Of a DNA stretch of 64,000 bases, positions 35,754 through 45,341 are shown one piece after another (within the stretch, counting starts at the first letter, position 1; each line of letters begins with the position of its first letter). The stretch is taken from positions 682,001-746,000 of the forward strand of contig NZ_CP191258.1 of NCBI RefSeq assembly GCF_050410795.1. The letters run 5' to 3'. The translations under genes and the position numbers were made by a program. Below the pieces are notes generated by a model, which made no database searches, was not told where the DNA came from, and saw only the letters and a program-made list of their open reading frames with translations. Source of the stretch: Fontivita pretiosa. GTDB lineage: Bacteria; Planctomycetota; Phycisphaerae; Tepidisphaerales; Tepidisphaeraceae.

Positions 35754-36695
35754 TCAAAGCAGCCCCGCCACTCGATCCAGCGCCGCCAGCATCGGCTTGA
35801 TGTATTCACGCCCGAACAGGTTCACATGATGAACCAGCGGGTAGAGCTGATAGACAGGTTTTCGCACGCGGTGATAGCCGTCGTCCAGACGGTTTCCCGG
35901 CTGTTGATACGCCTTCAGGAATGCGTGATTACAGGTGTTGAACAAGTCGATGTAGGCGATCTCGGCCTCGGCGTGGGCGTACTTGCAGTTGGGGTCCAGC
36001 ACGGCGCAGATCCGCCACCTGCCGGAGGCATCTGGCCGGGCCAGCAGGTTGGTTGACCAAACATCCCAATGGACCAGCCGCGGCGAGTCGCCGTGGGCAA
36101 TCAGCCGATCCAGCTTCTCGTGAACCTTCTGGATCTGTTTGCGCGCCCTGGGGGGAAGATCCGGGTTCTTCTGCACCTCGTGAACGATCGGATCGTACAG
36201 GTGACGGTAAAACTCCGGCCAGTTGGAGTAGGTCCTGACATCCTCCCCAGGCAGCACGCGCTGGTATGCCCCGGCCGTTTGGGCGTGGATCGTCCGCAGG
36301 ATCTCGGCCAGATGCTGCTGGAGCTGATCGAACTGCTCAGCCGAGCACTGCCGCCGAGCCTCGCTCAGATCGACTCCTTCAATGTATTCCATGAGGATCA
36401 GGCTGTGCGGGTCGTCCAGCGAGCCGATCTCAAGCTGATACACCTGCGGCGTGGGGATGCCCAGCGAGCGGAGCAGGTTGAGCTGATACACTTCGCGCTC
36501 GTAATCGCGATTGACCCGGTGCGGCGAAATCTTGAGCACCACTCGCTGGCCGTCACTCAGCGTCAGGCACAGCGTGGTGTTGATCATGCCCCCCACAAGC
36601 GGCTTGACCTCTGCAAGCTCCGCCGATGTGCCCGCCCATTCCTGCACGATCCGGCGGAGCAGTTGCCATGAGATGTCTGATTCGTGAAACGACAT
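35754..36695 (-). CDS. Phosphotransferase/fructosamine kinase-like protein
   Basis: This 313 aa protein has the APH/fructosamine-3-kinase fold. The ATP-binding N-lobe has PLVGGMINTTLCLTLSDGQR and the lysine in VVLKISPHR. The catalytic loop is LVHWDVWSTNLL (H-x-D-x4-N with Asp and Asn), and the metal-binding Asp is in AVLDPNCKYAHAEAEIAYID. The ending FNTCNHAFLKAYQQ and YQLYPLVHHVNLFG resembles fructosamine kinases, which repair glycated proteins. A small-sugar or amine kinase is the alternative. It is convergent with rpmH and divergent from nothing nearby (about 110 bp to the end of the hydantoinase B gene). Confidence 0.8.
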   Translation of the reverse strand: MSFHESDISWQLLRRIVQEWAGTSAELAEVKPLVGGMINTTLCLTLSDGQRVVLKISPHRVNRDYEREVYQLNLLRSLGIPTPQVYQLEIGSLDDPHSLILMEYIEGVDLSEARRQCSAEQFDQLQQHLAEILRTIHAQTAGAYQRVLPGEDVRTYSNWPEFYRHLYDPIVHEVQKNPDLPPRARKQIQKVHEKLDRLIAHGDSPRLVHWDVWSTNLLARPDASGRWRICAVLDPNCKYAHAEAEIAYIDLFNTCNHAFLKAYQQPGNRLDDGYHRVRKPVYQLYPLVHHVNLFGREYIKPMLAALDRVAGLL

Positions 36696-36806
36696 CGGCT
36701 CCGTACCAGCATTTTCTCCCCCGCGGCCATCGATTTCAACGCTGATTCTACGGCTTTGTGGTTCAGGTTTGCCGATCGCACACGGTTTGGAGGGTTCTGT
36801 CGCTGG

Positions 36807-38504
36807 CTATACACTGCCCCATCCCCCGCCGCCGGGGGTTCTGATCTCCAGACGGTCTGCCGCCTCCAGCGAGAAGTGCGCCTTGCCCGGCAGCACGACG
36901 ACGCTGCCGTCGCTGCGGATGATCCTGTTGCGTCCAGGCGAGGCCTCGCCTCCGCCATTCAGTCCATAGGGCGCAAAGACGCGACGATCGCTGAGGATCG
37001 TCCCCTGGCAGGCCGATAGCGCTTCGATCTCGCGCACGATGCCGTCACCGCCGCGGTATCTTCCGCGCCCTCCGCTGTCGGCGGCGCGTTCGAATCTCAC
37101 AACCCGCAGCGGATATTGCATCTCGATGGCCTCGGCGGGCGTGTTCAGCGTGTTGGTCATGTGGCACTGGATGGCCGAAGCGCCATCCCACCCCGGCCCG
37201 GCGCCGCATCCTCCGCCGATCGTTTCGTAATACGTCCACCCCTGGCCGCCGAGGGCGACGCTGCTCATCGTGCCACAGCTTGCGGCCGGGACTCTGTCGG
37301 GCAGCGCCTGCGCCAGCGCGCCCAGCACGACATCGACGATCCGCTGGCTGGTCTCGGTGTTTCCCGCAACCACCGCCGCCGGATACAGCGCGTGGACAAT
37401 CGAGCCGGGACGGGTCATCACCTGAATCTTGCGAAAAGCGCCGCCGTTCAGCGGGATTGACTCATCAAGCAGGCAGCCGAAGCAGTAATAGACGGCTGAG
37501 CGCGTCACCGCCGCCGGGCAGTTGATGCAGCCGGGGACCTGGTCGGCGGAGCCGGACAGGTCAACGATCGCGCGGTCGCCGCTGATGCGGACTACAGCGC
37601 GAATGAGGACAGAACGCAAAGGGCTGAAGGCGGAGGATGTTCCTGTCCCACTTTGGCCTGTGCCCTGGTCCGTCTGCTTTCGGACAGAACCCTCACCCCT
37701 GCCCTCTCCCTGATTACAGGGAGAGGGAGAGAGGCGCGAGTCTTCTCCTTGAACAGGGACAGAGGGAGTTACGGTGCCGTCGTCATCCATCCGATCTTCG
37801 AAGCGATACTCTCCGTCGGGGATCGCCGCGATCGCGCGGGACATGAAGGATTCGGAGTAATCCAGCAGCGCGCGGCCATAGGCGAGGATCTTTTGGGCGC
37901 CGTGTGCGGCGACCATCCTGATCAGGGCGGCGGCGCCGACATGGTTGGCGGCAAGCTGCGCTTCCAGATCGCCCAGGCGCTCGTCGGGAGTGCGAACCGC
38001 CGACACCATGCGCGAGATCAATTCCTCGTTTCGCCGGCCGCGACGATACAGCAATGTGGGCTCGATGCGGATTCCTTCCTGGTCGATGTGGGTGCTGAGG
38101 GTCATCGATCCGGGGCTGATGCCGCCGACGTCGGCGTGATGAGCGCGATTCGCCGCGTAACCGACAAGCTGGCCGTCGCAGTAGATCGGCGTGACGAGCG
38201 TGATGTCCGGCAGGTGCGTTCCGCCAGCGAACGGGTCGTTCACGATCGCCACGTCGCCCTCATCAAGTTTGCCGAGCCGATCGAGCACGGCCCTGACCGA
38301 TTCGGGCATCGAGCCCAGATGCACCGGGATGTGCGCCGCCTGCGCCAGCAGCTCGCCCTCGGCATCGAACAGGGCGCAGGAGAAATCGCGGCGTTCCTTG
38401 ATGTTGGCCGAGAACGACACGCGCTGCAGGACGATGCCCATCTGCTCCGCCGCCGCCTCGAAGAGGTTGCGTATCAGCTCCAGCTCGATCGGATCGATGC
38501 TCAT
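36807..38504 (-). CDS. hyuB: Hydantoinase B/5-oxoprolinase family, beta subunit
   Basis: This protein has 565 aa from the ATG at 38504, which overlaps the stop of the hyuA-like gene (ATGA), indicating translational coupling. Its N-terminus IDPIELELIRNLFEAAAEQM and SFSANIKERRDFSCALFDAE, plus IVNDPFAGGTHLPDITLVTP, are hallmark HyuB motifs. The C-terminus NRIIRSDGSVVVLPGKAHFS and RLEIRTPGGGGWGSV is complete. With HyuA it forms an ATP-dependent amidohydrolase acting on hydantoins, 5-oxoproline or acetone-like substrates (carboxylase relatives). A non-family insert of about 45 residues near residue 255 (SPCNQGEGRGEGS) derives from a palindromic DNA element but keeps the frame open. Confidence 0.88.
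   Translation of the reverse strand: MSIDPIELELIRNLFEAAAEQMGIVLQRVSFSANIKERRDFSCALFDAEGELLAQAAHIPVHLGSMPESVRAVLDRLGKLDEGDVAIVNDPFAGGTHLPDITLVTPIYCDGQLVGYAANRAHHADVGGISPGSMTLSTHIDQEGIRIEPTLLYRRGRRNEELISRMVSAVRTPDERLGDLEAQLAANHVGAAALIRMVAAHGAQKILAYGRALLDYSESFMSRAIAAIPDGEYRFEDRMDDDGTVTPSVPVQGEDSRLSPSPCNQGEGRGEGSVRKQTDQGTGQSGTGTSSAFSPLRSVLIRAVVRISGDRAIVDLSGSADQVPGCINCPAAVTRSAVYYCFGCLLDESIPLNGGAFRKIQVMTRPGSIVHALYPAAVVAGNTETSQRIVDVVLGALAQALPDRVPAASCGTMSSVALGGQGWTYYETIGGGCGAGPGWDGASAIQCHMTNTLNTPAEAIEMQYPLRVVRFERAADSGGRGRYRGGDGIVREIEALSACQGTILSDRRVFAPYGLNGGGEASPGRNRIIRSDGSVVVLPGKAHFSLEAADRLEIRTPGGGGWGSV
37703..37726. repeat. Palindromic element inserted in-frame in hyuB
   Basis: CCTCTCCCTG-ATTA-CAGGGAGAGG is a perfect 10-bp-arm palindrome. 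It sits inside the hyuB coding region, where the translation (PSPCNQGEGRGEGS) is unlike the protein family. Such CCCTCTCCCTG-type palindromes behave as small dispersed repeats in GC-rich genomes. Confidence 0.7.
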
Positions 38505-40510
38505 GTGATGGGCTCCAGGATCAATGTGCCGTTGGGCAGCAGGCAAACGCTCCATCCGGGCGGCAGGCAGGTTGTGGCGTCGGGATCGATGACCAGCAGC
38601 GGACCGGCTCGTCGCCCCGCGCCGACCAGAGCCGATCGCGTCAGCGCCGGCGCCTGCACGCGCTGCCCGTCGCCGATCACGATCGTGGCAACGCGCTCGC
38701 TGGCGGCGGTCGGGGTCAGATCCGGCAGGCTTACCTGTGGCGCCTGACCGATGCGCCGCACCCGCAACGTCACGATCTCCACCTGTCGGTTGGTCGGCAG
38801 GTTGCCGTACATCCGCTGATACTCGTCAACGAACGCCCTTGCAATCTCGGTTCGTGTGGGACGGGCGATTCGCACCTTCAGCTCATGCGACTGTCCACGG
38901 AATCGCGCATCGACGTACACTTGCGTCGATGCCGTCCGCTCATACGGTACCTGGTGTAACGTCAACTCCGACAGCGACCCGAACTCCGCCGCCAGACGGT
39001 CATCATCAAGCGCCTCGCCCAGATGCACGACGGTGCGCGAGGCGTCGGCGACAGGCGGGGCGACAATCATGCCCAGGGCGCTGAGCAGGCCGCAGTGCGG
39101 GGGCACGATGACGCGCGGCATCTCCAGTGCCTCGGCCAGCGCGCAGGCGTGCAACCCGCCCGCGCCGCCGAAGCTCACCAGCGTCAGCCGACGTGGATCG
39201 TGACCCCGCCGGCTGCTGACGGCGCGGATGGCGTGGGTCATGTTGGCCTCGGCGATACTGATGATGCCCAGGGCCGTCTCGACGACGCTCTTTCCCATCG
39301 CGTCGGCGAGCGTTTTGACGGCGCCGTGCGCCCGCTGCACGTCCAGTTGCATCGCCCCACCCAGGAAATGCTCGGGCAGGATTCGCCCGAGCACGACATT
39401 GGCGTCGGTAACGGTGGGAAGCACTCCGCCGCGCCCGTAGCAGGCTGGGCCGGGCACCGCGCCGGCGCTGTGCGGCCCGACGCGAAGCGCCCCGCCCGCA
39501 TCCAGCCGCGCGATTGATCCCCCGCCGGCGCCAACCGTGTGGATGTCGAACATCGGCAGTGCGATAGGCAGGCCGTCGATGCCGCTGGCGGTGGTCCACT
39601 GCGGCATGCCCCCCAGGATCAGCGCCACGTCGGTGCTCGTGCCGCCCATGTCGTAGCTGATCAGGTCCTGGAACCCGGCCAGCTTCGCGACGAACGACGC
39701 GCCAATGACTCCCCCCGCCGGGCCGGACAGCACGAGTTTGGCGGCGTGCTGAGAGGCATCGCCCACGCTCAGCGTCCCGCCGCCGGATTGCATGATGCGA
39801 AGATCACGCACCTGCTTAGGCAAGGCGGCCTGAAGCGACTCAAGATACGCCGCGACTGTTGGCCGCAGCGCTGCGTTGATCGTCGTCGTGCTGGCTCGCT
39901 CGTACTCGCGGAACTCCGCAAGCAGCTCGCTGCTGAGACTGACCGTCAGTCCTCGCGCGGCGCACCGCTGGGCGATCATCCGTTCATGGATCGGGTTCAC
40001 GAAGCTGAACAGCAGGCAGACGGCCACGTGACGCAACCCGCAGCCCGCGATCCGGGATATCAGGTTTTCGACTTCGCCCGCATCCAGCGGCACGACGACC
40101 TGTCCGCGGGCGTCGATCCTTTCGCGAACGGTGAACCAGTTCTGCGGCGGTGTGATGGGCGGCGGTCGCTCGACGCGCAGCGCATAAAGCCTCGGGCGGT
40201 TCTGCCGGCCGATCAGCAGCATGTCGCGGAATCCTTCGGTGGTGATGAATGCCACCGGCTCGCCGGCGCGCTGGAGCAACGCGTTGGTGGCGACGGTCGA
40301 GCCATGGACCAGCCGCGCGGGATGCAAGCCCGATTGCAGGATGCGGTCGATGCCCTCGATCACGGCCTGCTCGAACCGCGGCGGAGTTGACGGTAGCTTG
40401 ACGATGCGCAGTTGGCGGCCATCCCATGCCACGACATCGGTGAACGTGCCGCCGACGTCCAGGCCGATCAGCAGTTGCTCGTCGGTTTGTCCGTCTGTTG
40501 GTGTCCGCAT
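38501..40510 (-). CDS. hyuA: Hydantoinase A/5-oxoprolinase family, alpha subunit
   Basis: This protein has 669 aa from the ATG at 40510 (MRTPTDGQTDEQLLIGLDVG). The actin-like ATPase motif GLDVGGTFTDVVAWDG is at the N-terminus (phosphate 1). Further signatures are LVHGSTVATNALLQR, MQSGGGTLSV, SYDMGGTSTDVALI, VGAGGGSIARLDAGGALRVG and ACYGRGGVLPTVTDANVVLG, all typical of HyuA. Together with the coupled HyuB it should catalyse ATP-driven ring opening of hydantoin or 5-oxoproline-like substrates in the cytoplasm. Its start lies only 12 bp from the start of the divergent M28 peptidase gene, so the two promoters overlap the opposite coding regions. Confidence 0.92.
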   Translation of the reverse strand: MRTPTDGQTDEQLLIGLDVGGTFTDVVAWDGRQLRIVKLPSTPPRFEQAVIEGIDRILQSGLHPARLVHGSTVATNALLQRAGEPVAFITTEGFRDMLLIGRQNRPRLYALRVERPPPITPPQNWFTVRERIDARGQVVVPLDAGEVENLISRIAGCGLRHVAVCLLFSFVNPIHERMIAQRCAARGLTVSLSSELLAEFREYERASTTTINAALRPTVAAYLESLQAALPKQVRDLRIMQSGGGTLSVGDASQHAAKLVLSGPAGGVIGASFVAKLAGFQDLISYDMGGTSTDVALILGGMPQWTTASGIDGLPIALPMFDIHTVGAGGGSIARLDAGGALRVGPHSAGAVPGPACYGRGGVLPTVTDANVVLGRILPEHFLGGAMQLDVQRAHGAVKTLADAMGKSVVETALGIISIAEANMTHAIRAVSSRRGHDPRRLTLVSFGGAGGLHACALAEALEMPRVIVPPHCGLLSALGMIVAPPVADASRTVVHLGEALDDDRLAAEFGSLSELTLHQVPYERTASTQVYVDARFRGQSHELKVRIARPTRTEIARAFVDEYQRMYGNLPTNRQVEIVTLRVRRIGQAPQVSLPDLTPTAASERVATIVIGDGQRVQAPALTRSALVGAGRRAGPLLVIDPDATTCLPPGWSVCLLPNGTLILEPIT

Positions 40511-40522
40511 AGAATCGCCGCG

Positions 40523-42451
40523 ATGCACAAGCCCCGGTTGCCGCTTGCCGCGCTGACAAGCTTGTTGTTCGTGCCGATCGCGACGAGCCTACTGGCCGCG
40601 CCGTTCGGCTGCAATTCCCAGCGGACTGAGGTTCGCGCAACGACGACGCCCGCGCCGGCGGCAGACGCCGCGGCGCCAGGGCTGCGGCCGACGACGGCTC
40701 TGGCCGACGAACACGCCGTCGATTCCATCCGCCAGCATCTTCAATACCTGGCCTCGGACGAGCTGGAAGGCCGGGGCGTCGGCACGCGGGGGCTGGATCT
40801 GGCCGCCGATTACATCGCGGCCCGGCTTAGGGAAATCGGCCTCAAGCCTCTGCCCGGGCAGGATGGCTATTTTCAGCGTTTCGAGATGAGCGGCGCTGCG
40901 TCGGTGGACCCGGCCAACACATCACTTGCGGCGGGCGACACGATCTTTGAACTATCGCGGCAATACACCCCTACCGGCTTTTCCGCTGACGGATCATTCT
41001 CCGCACCGGTCGTGTTTGCCGGGTATGGAATCAGCAACCCGGATCGCGGCTACGACGACTACGCGGGGATCGACGTGAAGGGCAAGGTTGTGCTGGTGCT
41101 GCGTTATGAGCCGCACAACGAGCAGGGCAAGAGCCGATTCGACGAGCACGACTGGTCGCCGGATGCATCGCTGAACTCCAAGGCCCGCACCGCCGCCGAG
41201 CACGGCGCCGCCGCGATCCTGCTGGTCAACCCGCCGAAATATCATGGCGAGCAGGACGAGCTGATGACGCCCGACCGTGGCGGGGCGCGCTCACGCATTC
41301 CGTTCATCCACATCGCGCGCGAGCTGGCCAACGAACTGCTGAAACGCGGCGGCAGCAGCAGGGATCTGGCGGCGCTTCAATCGCAGATCGACGCGGAAGT
41401 CAAGCCGCAGTCGTTCGAGCTGAAGGACCTGATCCTCACGGGCCAGGTGAAGCTCAGGCGAGATAAGGTGCCGGTGCGAAATGTGCTGGCGTATTTGCCG
41501 GGCAGCGTCAGGCCGGATGAGTACGTCGTCGTCGGCGCGCACTACGATCACCTGGGGTGGGGGCATTCCGGGAGCCTGGCGCAGGGCATTCGCGCGGTGC
41601 ATAACGGAGCCGATGACAACGCGTCGGGAACGTCGGCGGTGCTGGAGCTGGCGCGGCAACTGTCGGCGGCCGGACCGCTTGATCGGTCCGTGATCTTCGC
41701 CTTTTTCACCGGCGAAGAATGGGGCCTGATCGGATCGGAACACTTTGCGGATCACCCGCCGGTGCCGCTGGAGAAGATCGTGGCGATGGTGAACCTGGAC
41801 ATGGTCGGGCGCGTGCGCAACGATACGCTGTATGTCGGCGGGCGCGAATCGGCGGCGGCGTTTGACGCGATCCTGAACCGTGCCGATGAAGCTTCGGTGC
41901 TGCAGCTCAAGACCTTCGGCTTGCGGGGCATGCAGTCCAGCGACCATTACACGTTCGCACAGAGGCGAATCCCGCATCTGTTTTTCTTCAGCGGGCTTCA
42001 CGCCGATTATCACCGGCCGTCGGATGACCCGGACAAGATCAACTACCGTGGGATCGCTGAGGTGGTCGATCTGGCCGAGAAGGTCGTCACCGAGCTTGCA
42101 GGCATGCCCCGGCAGCAATACGTGGCGGCCACGCTGCCGGCGGACCACAACGGCGGCGGCACGACGCGCCGGTTCCGGGTCTCTCTTGGCGTGATGCCCG
42201 ACTACGGCAGCGATGAATCGACCGTGGGCGTTCGGATCACCGGCACGACTCCCGGTTCGCCGGCCGAGAAGGCTGGCCTTCGCGACGGTGATATCATCGT
42301 TCAGCTCGGCGAAAAGAAGATCGAGAACCTGTATGACCTGATGGACTTTCTGGGCCGCGCCAGTCCGGGCGAAGAAGTGAAGATCGTTATCCGGCGCAAC
42401 GGAGAGTATGTGCAGAGCCGCGCCGTTCTGGCGCCCGGACGTCGCGGATGA
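40523..42451 (+). CDS. M28 family zinc peptidase with PA and PDZ domains
   Basis: This protein has 642 aa starting MHKPRLPLAALTSLLFVPIA, an export signal; the Cys in APFGCNSQ may be a lipidation site. A PA insert occupies about 130-270 (APVVFAGYGISNPDRGYDDY; DVKGKVVLVLRYEP). The M28 aminopeptidase core has the zinc motifs VVVGAHYDHLG, NGADDNASGTSAVLELAR, FFTGEEWGLIGSEHF (Glu pair), MVNLDMVGR and the late HADYHRPSDDPDKI. A PDZ domain ends the protein (GSPAEKAGLRDGDIIVQLGE). It is likely a periplasmic or outer-membrane-facing aminopeptidase. It is coupled to the CbiX-like gene by an ATGA overlap. Confidence 0.9.
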   Translation: MHKPRLPLAALTSLLFVPIATSLLAAPFGCNSQRTEVRATTTPAPAADAAAPGLRPTTALADEHAVDSIRQHLQYLASDELEGRGVGTRGLDLAADYIAARLREIGLKPLPGQDGYFQRFEMSGAASVDPANTSLAAGDTIFELSRQYTPTGFSADGSFSAPVVFAGYGISNPDRGYDDYAGIDVKGKVVLVLRYEPHNEQGKSRFDEHDWSPDASLNSKARTAAEHGAAAILLVNPPKYHGEQDELMTPDRGGARSRIPFIHIARELANELLKRGGSSRDLAALQSQIDAEVKPQSFELKDLILTGQVKLRRDKVPVRNVLAYLPGSVRPDEYVVVGAHYDHLGWGHSGSLAQGIRAVHNGADDNASGTSAVLELARQLSAAGPLDRSVIFAFFTGEEWGLIGSEHFADHPPVPLEKIVAMVNLDMVGRVRNDTLYVGGRESAAAFDAILNRADEASVLQLKTFGLRGMQSSDHYTFAQRRIPHLFFFSGLHADYHRPSDDPDKINYRGIAEVVDLAEKVVTELAGMPRQQYVAATLPADHNGGGTTRRFRVSLGVMPDYGSDESTVGVRITGTTPGSPAEKAGLRDGDIIVQLGEKKIENLYDLMDFLGRASPGEEVKIVIRRNGEYVQSRAVLAPGRRG

Positions 42452-42951
42452 ACCGGCGGGCGCAGGACACGGCCGCAGACGAGTCGCACCACCGGCAAGT
42501 GCACAACGACACGCATATGACCAACGGCATCATCATCGTCGATCATGGGTCCCGTCGGGAGGAAAGCAATCGGATGCTCGAAGAGATCGCAACGCTGTTC
42601 GCCCGCCGCTTCGAGCACAAGTACCGGATCGTCGAGCCGGCGCACATGGAGCTGGCCGAGCCGTCGATCGCGACGGCGTACGCCCGCTGCGTGCAGCGGG
42701 GCGCGCAGCGCGTGATCATCTGTCCGTTTTTTCTGGGACCGGGCAAGCATTGGACGGAGGACATCCCGCGTCTGGCCGCCCAGGCCGCCAGGCAGCACCC
42801 GCACACGACCTATCACGTGACGATGACGCTCGGAATCGACGATCTGATTCTGGACCTGCTGGACAAGCGAGTCAGTTTCTGCATCGAACATCGTTTCGAT
42901 TGCGACGTCTGCCGCGGCACGATCCGCCAGGGCGGCGTTGCCCCTCAATGA
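42448..42951 (+). CDS. CbiX-like sirohydrochlorin chelatase family protein
   Basis: This protein has 167 aa from the ATG overlapping the M28 stop; a second ATG at 42517 gives MTNGIIIVDHGSRREESNRM, the more usual N-terminus. The CbiX/SirB pattern is seen in the HGSR motif near the start (metal-binding His), VEPAHMELAEPSIATAYARC (second motif with His and Glu), and VIICPFFLGPGKHWTEDIP (third, with His). Family members insert Co or Fe into sirohydrochlorin for B12 or siroheme. A C-terminal CDVCRG extension adds two cysteines. No other tetrapyrrole gene is nearby, so a different metal-handling role is possible. Confidence 0.82.
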   Translation: MNRRAQDTAADESHHRQVHNDTHMTNGIIIVDHGSRREESNRMLEEIATLFARRFEHKYRIVEPAHMELAEPSIATAYARCVQRGAQRVIICPFFLGPGKHWTEDIPRLAAQAARQHPHTTYHVTMTLGIDDLILDLLDKRVSFCIEHRFDCDVCRGTIRQGGVAPQ

Positions 42952-45334
42952 CGTGTGTACAGCATCAGTCACACCGCCACACAGCCCACCGAGGTGGCGC
43001 GCGATCGCGCCGGCGGTCTTCGGGCTGCTCACGCTGGCGATGTTCCTCGACGTGCTATTCAGCCCGTCAAGGGTGATCTCCTTCGAGTCCACCGACCTGG
43101 CGCTTCAGTTCATCCCCTGGCGGCACTTTGGCTTCACTCAGCTTCGCGCCGGGAACCTGGCGCTTTGGAACCCGCACATCTTCGGCGGCGCGCCCTACTT
43201 CGCCGGATTTCAGTCGGCCCTGCTCTATCCGCCCAACTGGCTGCATCTGCTTGTGCCCCTGAGCGTGGCGATCAACTGGATCGTGGCGATGCACGTATTT
43301 CTGGCAGGCTACTTCACGTACCTGTGGTGTCGCGGTCGTGGTGTGAGAATCGGCGGATCGATCCTGGGTGGGGCGATGTTCATGTTCAGCGGCCCGTATT
43401 TTCTGCATGCTTATGCGGGACATCTGCCGCACCTGGCGGTGATGGTCTGGACGCCGCTGATGCTGCTGACGCTGGACAAGCTGGCCGAGCGCGGGCAGTG
43501 GCGATGGTGCATGCTCGGCGTCATCGCGGTTGCGATGCAGCTTCTGGCCGGGCATCCTCAGTACGTGTACTACACGGGGCTGGCCCTGGTGCTGTACACA
43601 TTCATTCGCCTGGCGCAACCGGGGCATCGCAGACAACTGGCGATGGGATTGATGGCGATGTACGCGGGCGGCGTGATGCTGTCGGCGGTGCAGGTGTTTG
43701 CCGGGATCCACGCCGCTGGCGAGTCGGTTCGCGCTGGTGGGACGGATTACGCCTTCGCCTCGATGTTTTCCCTGCCGCCGCAAAACCTGATCACATTTCT
43801 TGTTCCCGGATTCTTCGGCTGGGTGCCGCTGGACCGCTCGGCCCCGCCGACCGTGCCTTACTGGGGAGCGGGATACCTCTGGGAAATGTCGTTGTTCGTA
43901 AGTGTCGCCGGGCTGGCACTGGCGACGCTGGGCGCGATTCGAGGCGAGCGTCGCGCGGTGATTGCGTTGGTCGCGATGATCGCGATCACATTGATCCTGG
44001 CGCTCGGCCGACACACACCCTTGTATCGCCCGTTGTTCGAGCTGCTGCCCGGTTACGGCAGTTTCCGCGGGACAACGAAGTTTGGGTATCTGTCGGTGCT
44101 GTTCATCGCCATGCTGGCGGCGATGGGGTTCGACTCGCTGCTGCGACAGCGACGGGTGGCGTGGCAGGTGCTCGTCGGCGTGGCGACATTCGTCATCGCG
44201 TTGACAGTGCTCGGTTTTGCGATCGATCGCACACAAGTGTGGGATGATTTCGTCGGCTGGGTCCTCAAAAGCAGCGCCGCGGCCCGGGAAAAGTACATTC
44301 CCATCGAGCCGGGCGAAACGGACTTCAACTATTACGCCGCAACCAACGCGGCACGCTGGACGTTCGTCGCCGCCGCTTCGCTGGCGGCCGCGGGGGTGAT
44401 GCTTTGGCTGTCGCGCCTGCATCGGATGGCTCCGTACGGGCTGTTGATCCTGGCGATCGGCGAGCTGTTTGTGTTCGCCAGGCTCACCCGCGCGACGATG
44501 GACCCCAGGCTCGGATACGAGGTTCCGGCCCCCTGGCGGGCGGCGCTGGAGCAGGTGGAGCCGCCCGAGCGGGTGCTCACCGTGCCGGTCGAGTATGCCA
44601 ATGTCGGCATGGCGGTCGGGTTTCACAACCTGGCCGGTTACGATCCGGGCGTGCTCAAGCGGTATGCCGAGCTGATTTTCGCCTCGCAGGGCGAGAACCC
44701 GGACCGTGCGACGCAATACTTGCCCTTCAGGCGCGTGCATCCGGGGCTTTTCCGGATGCTGCGATGCGTGCTGGTCTGCTTTGATGCCGATCGCCCGCCG
44801 GTTCGAGTGGCGGGTGAACCGCTGCCGCTGGCGTGGCTGGTATCGAACTGGAGCGTACTGACGTCGCGTGATCAGATTCTGTCGCGGCTGCTTGGCGAGG
44901 GGTTTGATCCGCGGCGGACGGTGGTGCTGGAGCGGCCGCCGGATCTTGAATCATCCGGCCAAAGCGTGCCTTCATCCATCTCTCCCGCTGGCTGGTCTGC
45001 CGAGCGCGAAACCGGGTCGGTGACGGTCCACCACCAGACGACGGATTCGATCGAGCTGGAGCTGGAGACATCGCAGCCGGCGGTGCTGGTGGTCGGGTTG
45101 AACTACAGTACGGGTTGGCGGGTCAGGCCGGTGCAGTCGCCGCAGCGGTCGTTCAGCGTGATCCCCGCCAATTACACGCAGCTTGGCATACCGCTTCAGC
45201 CGGGCAGGCATCGGCTGATCGTGGAGTACCGGCCAGTGCCGTTTCTCGCGGGGGCATGGGTATCGGGGGTTTCAATGGTGGGCTACGCCGGGGCGGGCTT
45301 TTTGCTCATGCACAGGCGGCGGCGGTTCCGATAA
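42938..45334 (+). CDS. YfhO-like multi-pass membrane protein
   Basis: This protein has 798 aa from TTG 42938 (a later start near residue 25 is possible). About twelve hydrophobic segments fill the first 520 residues, for example AIAPAVFGLLTLAMFLDVLF, HVFLAGYFTYLWC and FGYLSVLFIAMLAAMGFDSL. The first loop has DLALQFIPWRHFGFTQLRAG and LWNPHIFGGAPYFAGFQS, the typical YfhO/GT-C signature with acidic residues. The C-terminal 250 residues are extracytoplasmic and beta-rich (VEYANVGMAVGFHNLAGYDP; LVVGLNYSTGWRV). YfhO proteins glycosylate lipoteichoic acid in Bacillus; in planctomycetes the acceptor is unknown. It overlaps the CbiX-like gene by 14 bases. Confidence 0.85.
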   Translation: MPLNDVCTASVTPPHSPPRWRAIAPAVFGLLTLAMFLDVLFSPSRVISFESTDLALQFIPWRHFGFTQLRAGNLALWNPHIFGGAPYFAGFQSALLYPPNWLHLLVPLSVAINWIVAMHVFLAGYFTYLWCRGRGVRIGGSILGGAMFMFSGPYFLHAYAGHLPHLAVMVWTPLMLLTLDKLAERGQWRWCMLGVIAVAMQLLAGHPQYVYYTGLALVLYTFIRLAQPGHRRQLAMGLMAMYAGGVMLSAVQVFAGIHAAGESVRAGGTDYAFASMFSLPPQNLITFLVPGFFGWVPLDRSAPPTVPYWGAGYLWEMSLFVSVAGLALATLGAIRGERRAVIALVAMIAITLILALGRHTPLYRPLFELLPGYGSFRGTTKFGYLSVLFIAMLAAMGFDSLLRQRRVAWQVLVGVATFVIALTVLGFAIDRTQVWDDFVGWVLKSSAAAREKYIPIEPGETDFNYYAATNAARWTFVAAASLAAAGVMLWLSRLHRMAPYGLLILAIGELFVFARLTRATMDPRLGYEVPAPWRAALEQVEPPERVLTVPVEYANVGMAVGFHNLAGYDPGVLKRYAELIFASQGENPDRATQYLPFRRVHPGLFRMLRCVLVCFDADRPPVRVAGEPLPLAWLVSNWSVLTSRDQILSRLLGEGFDPRRTVVLERPPDLESSGQSVPSSISPAGWSAERETGSVTVHHQTTDSIELELETSQPAVLVVGLNYSTGWRVRPVQSPQRSFSVIPANYTQLGIPLQPGRHRLIVEYRPVPFLAGAWVSGVSMVGYAGAGFLLMHRRRRFR

Positions 45335-45341
45335 CTGTTTC

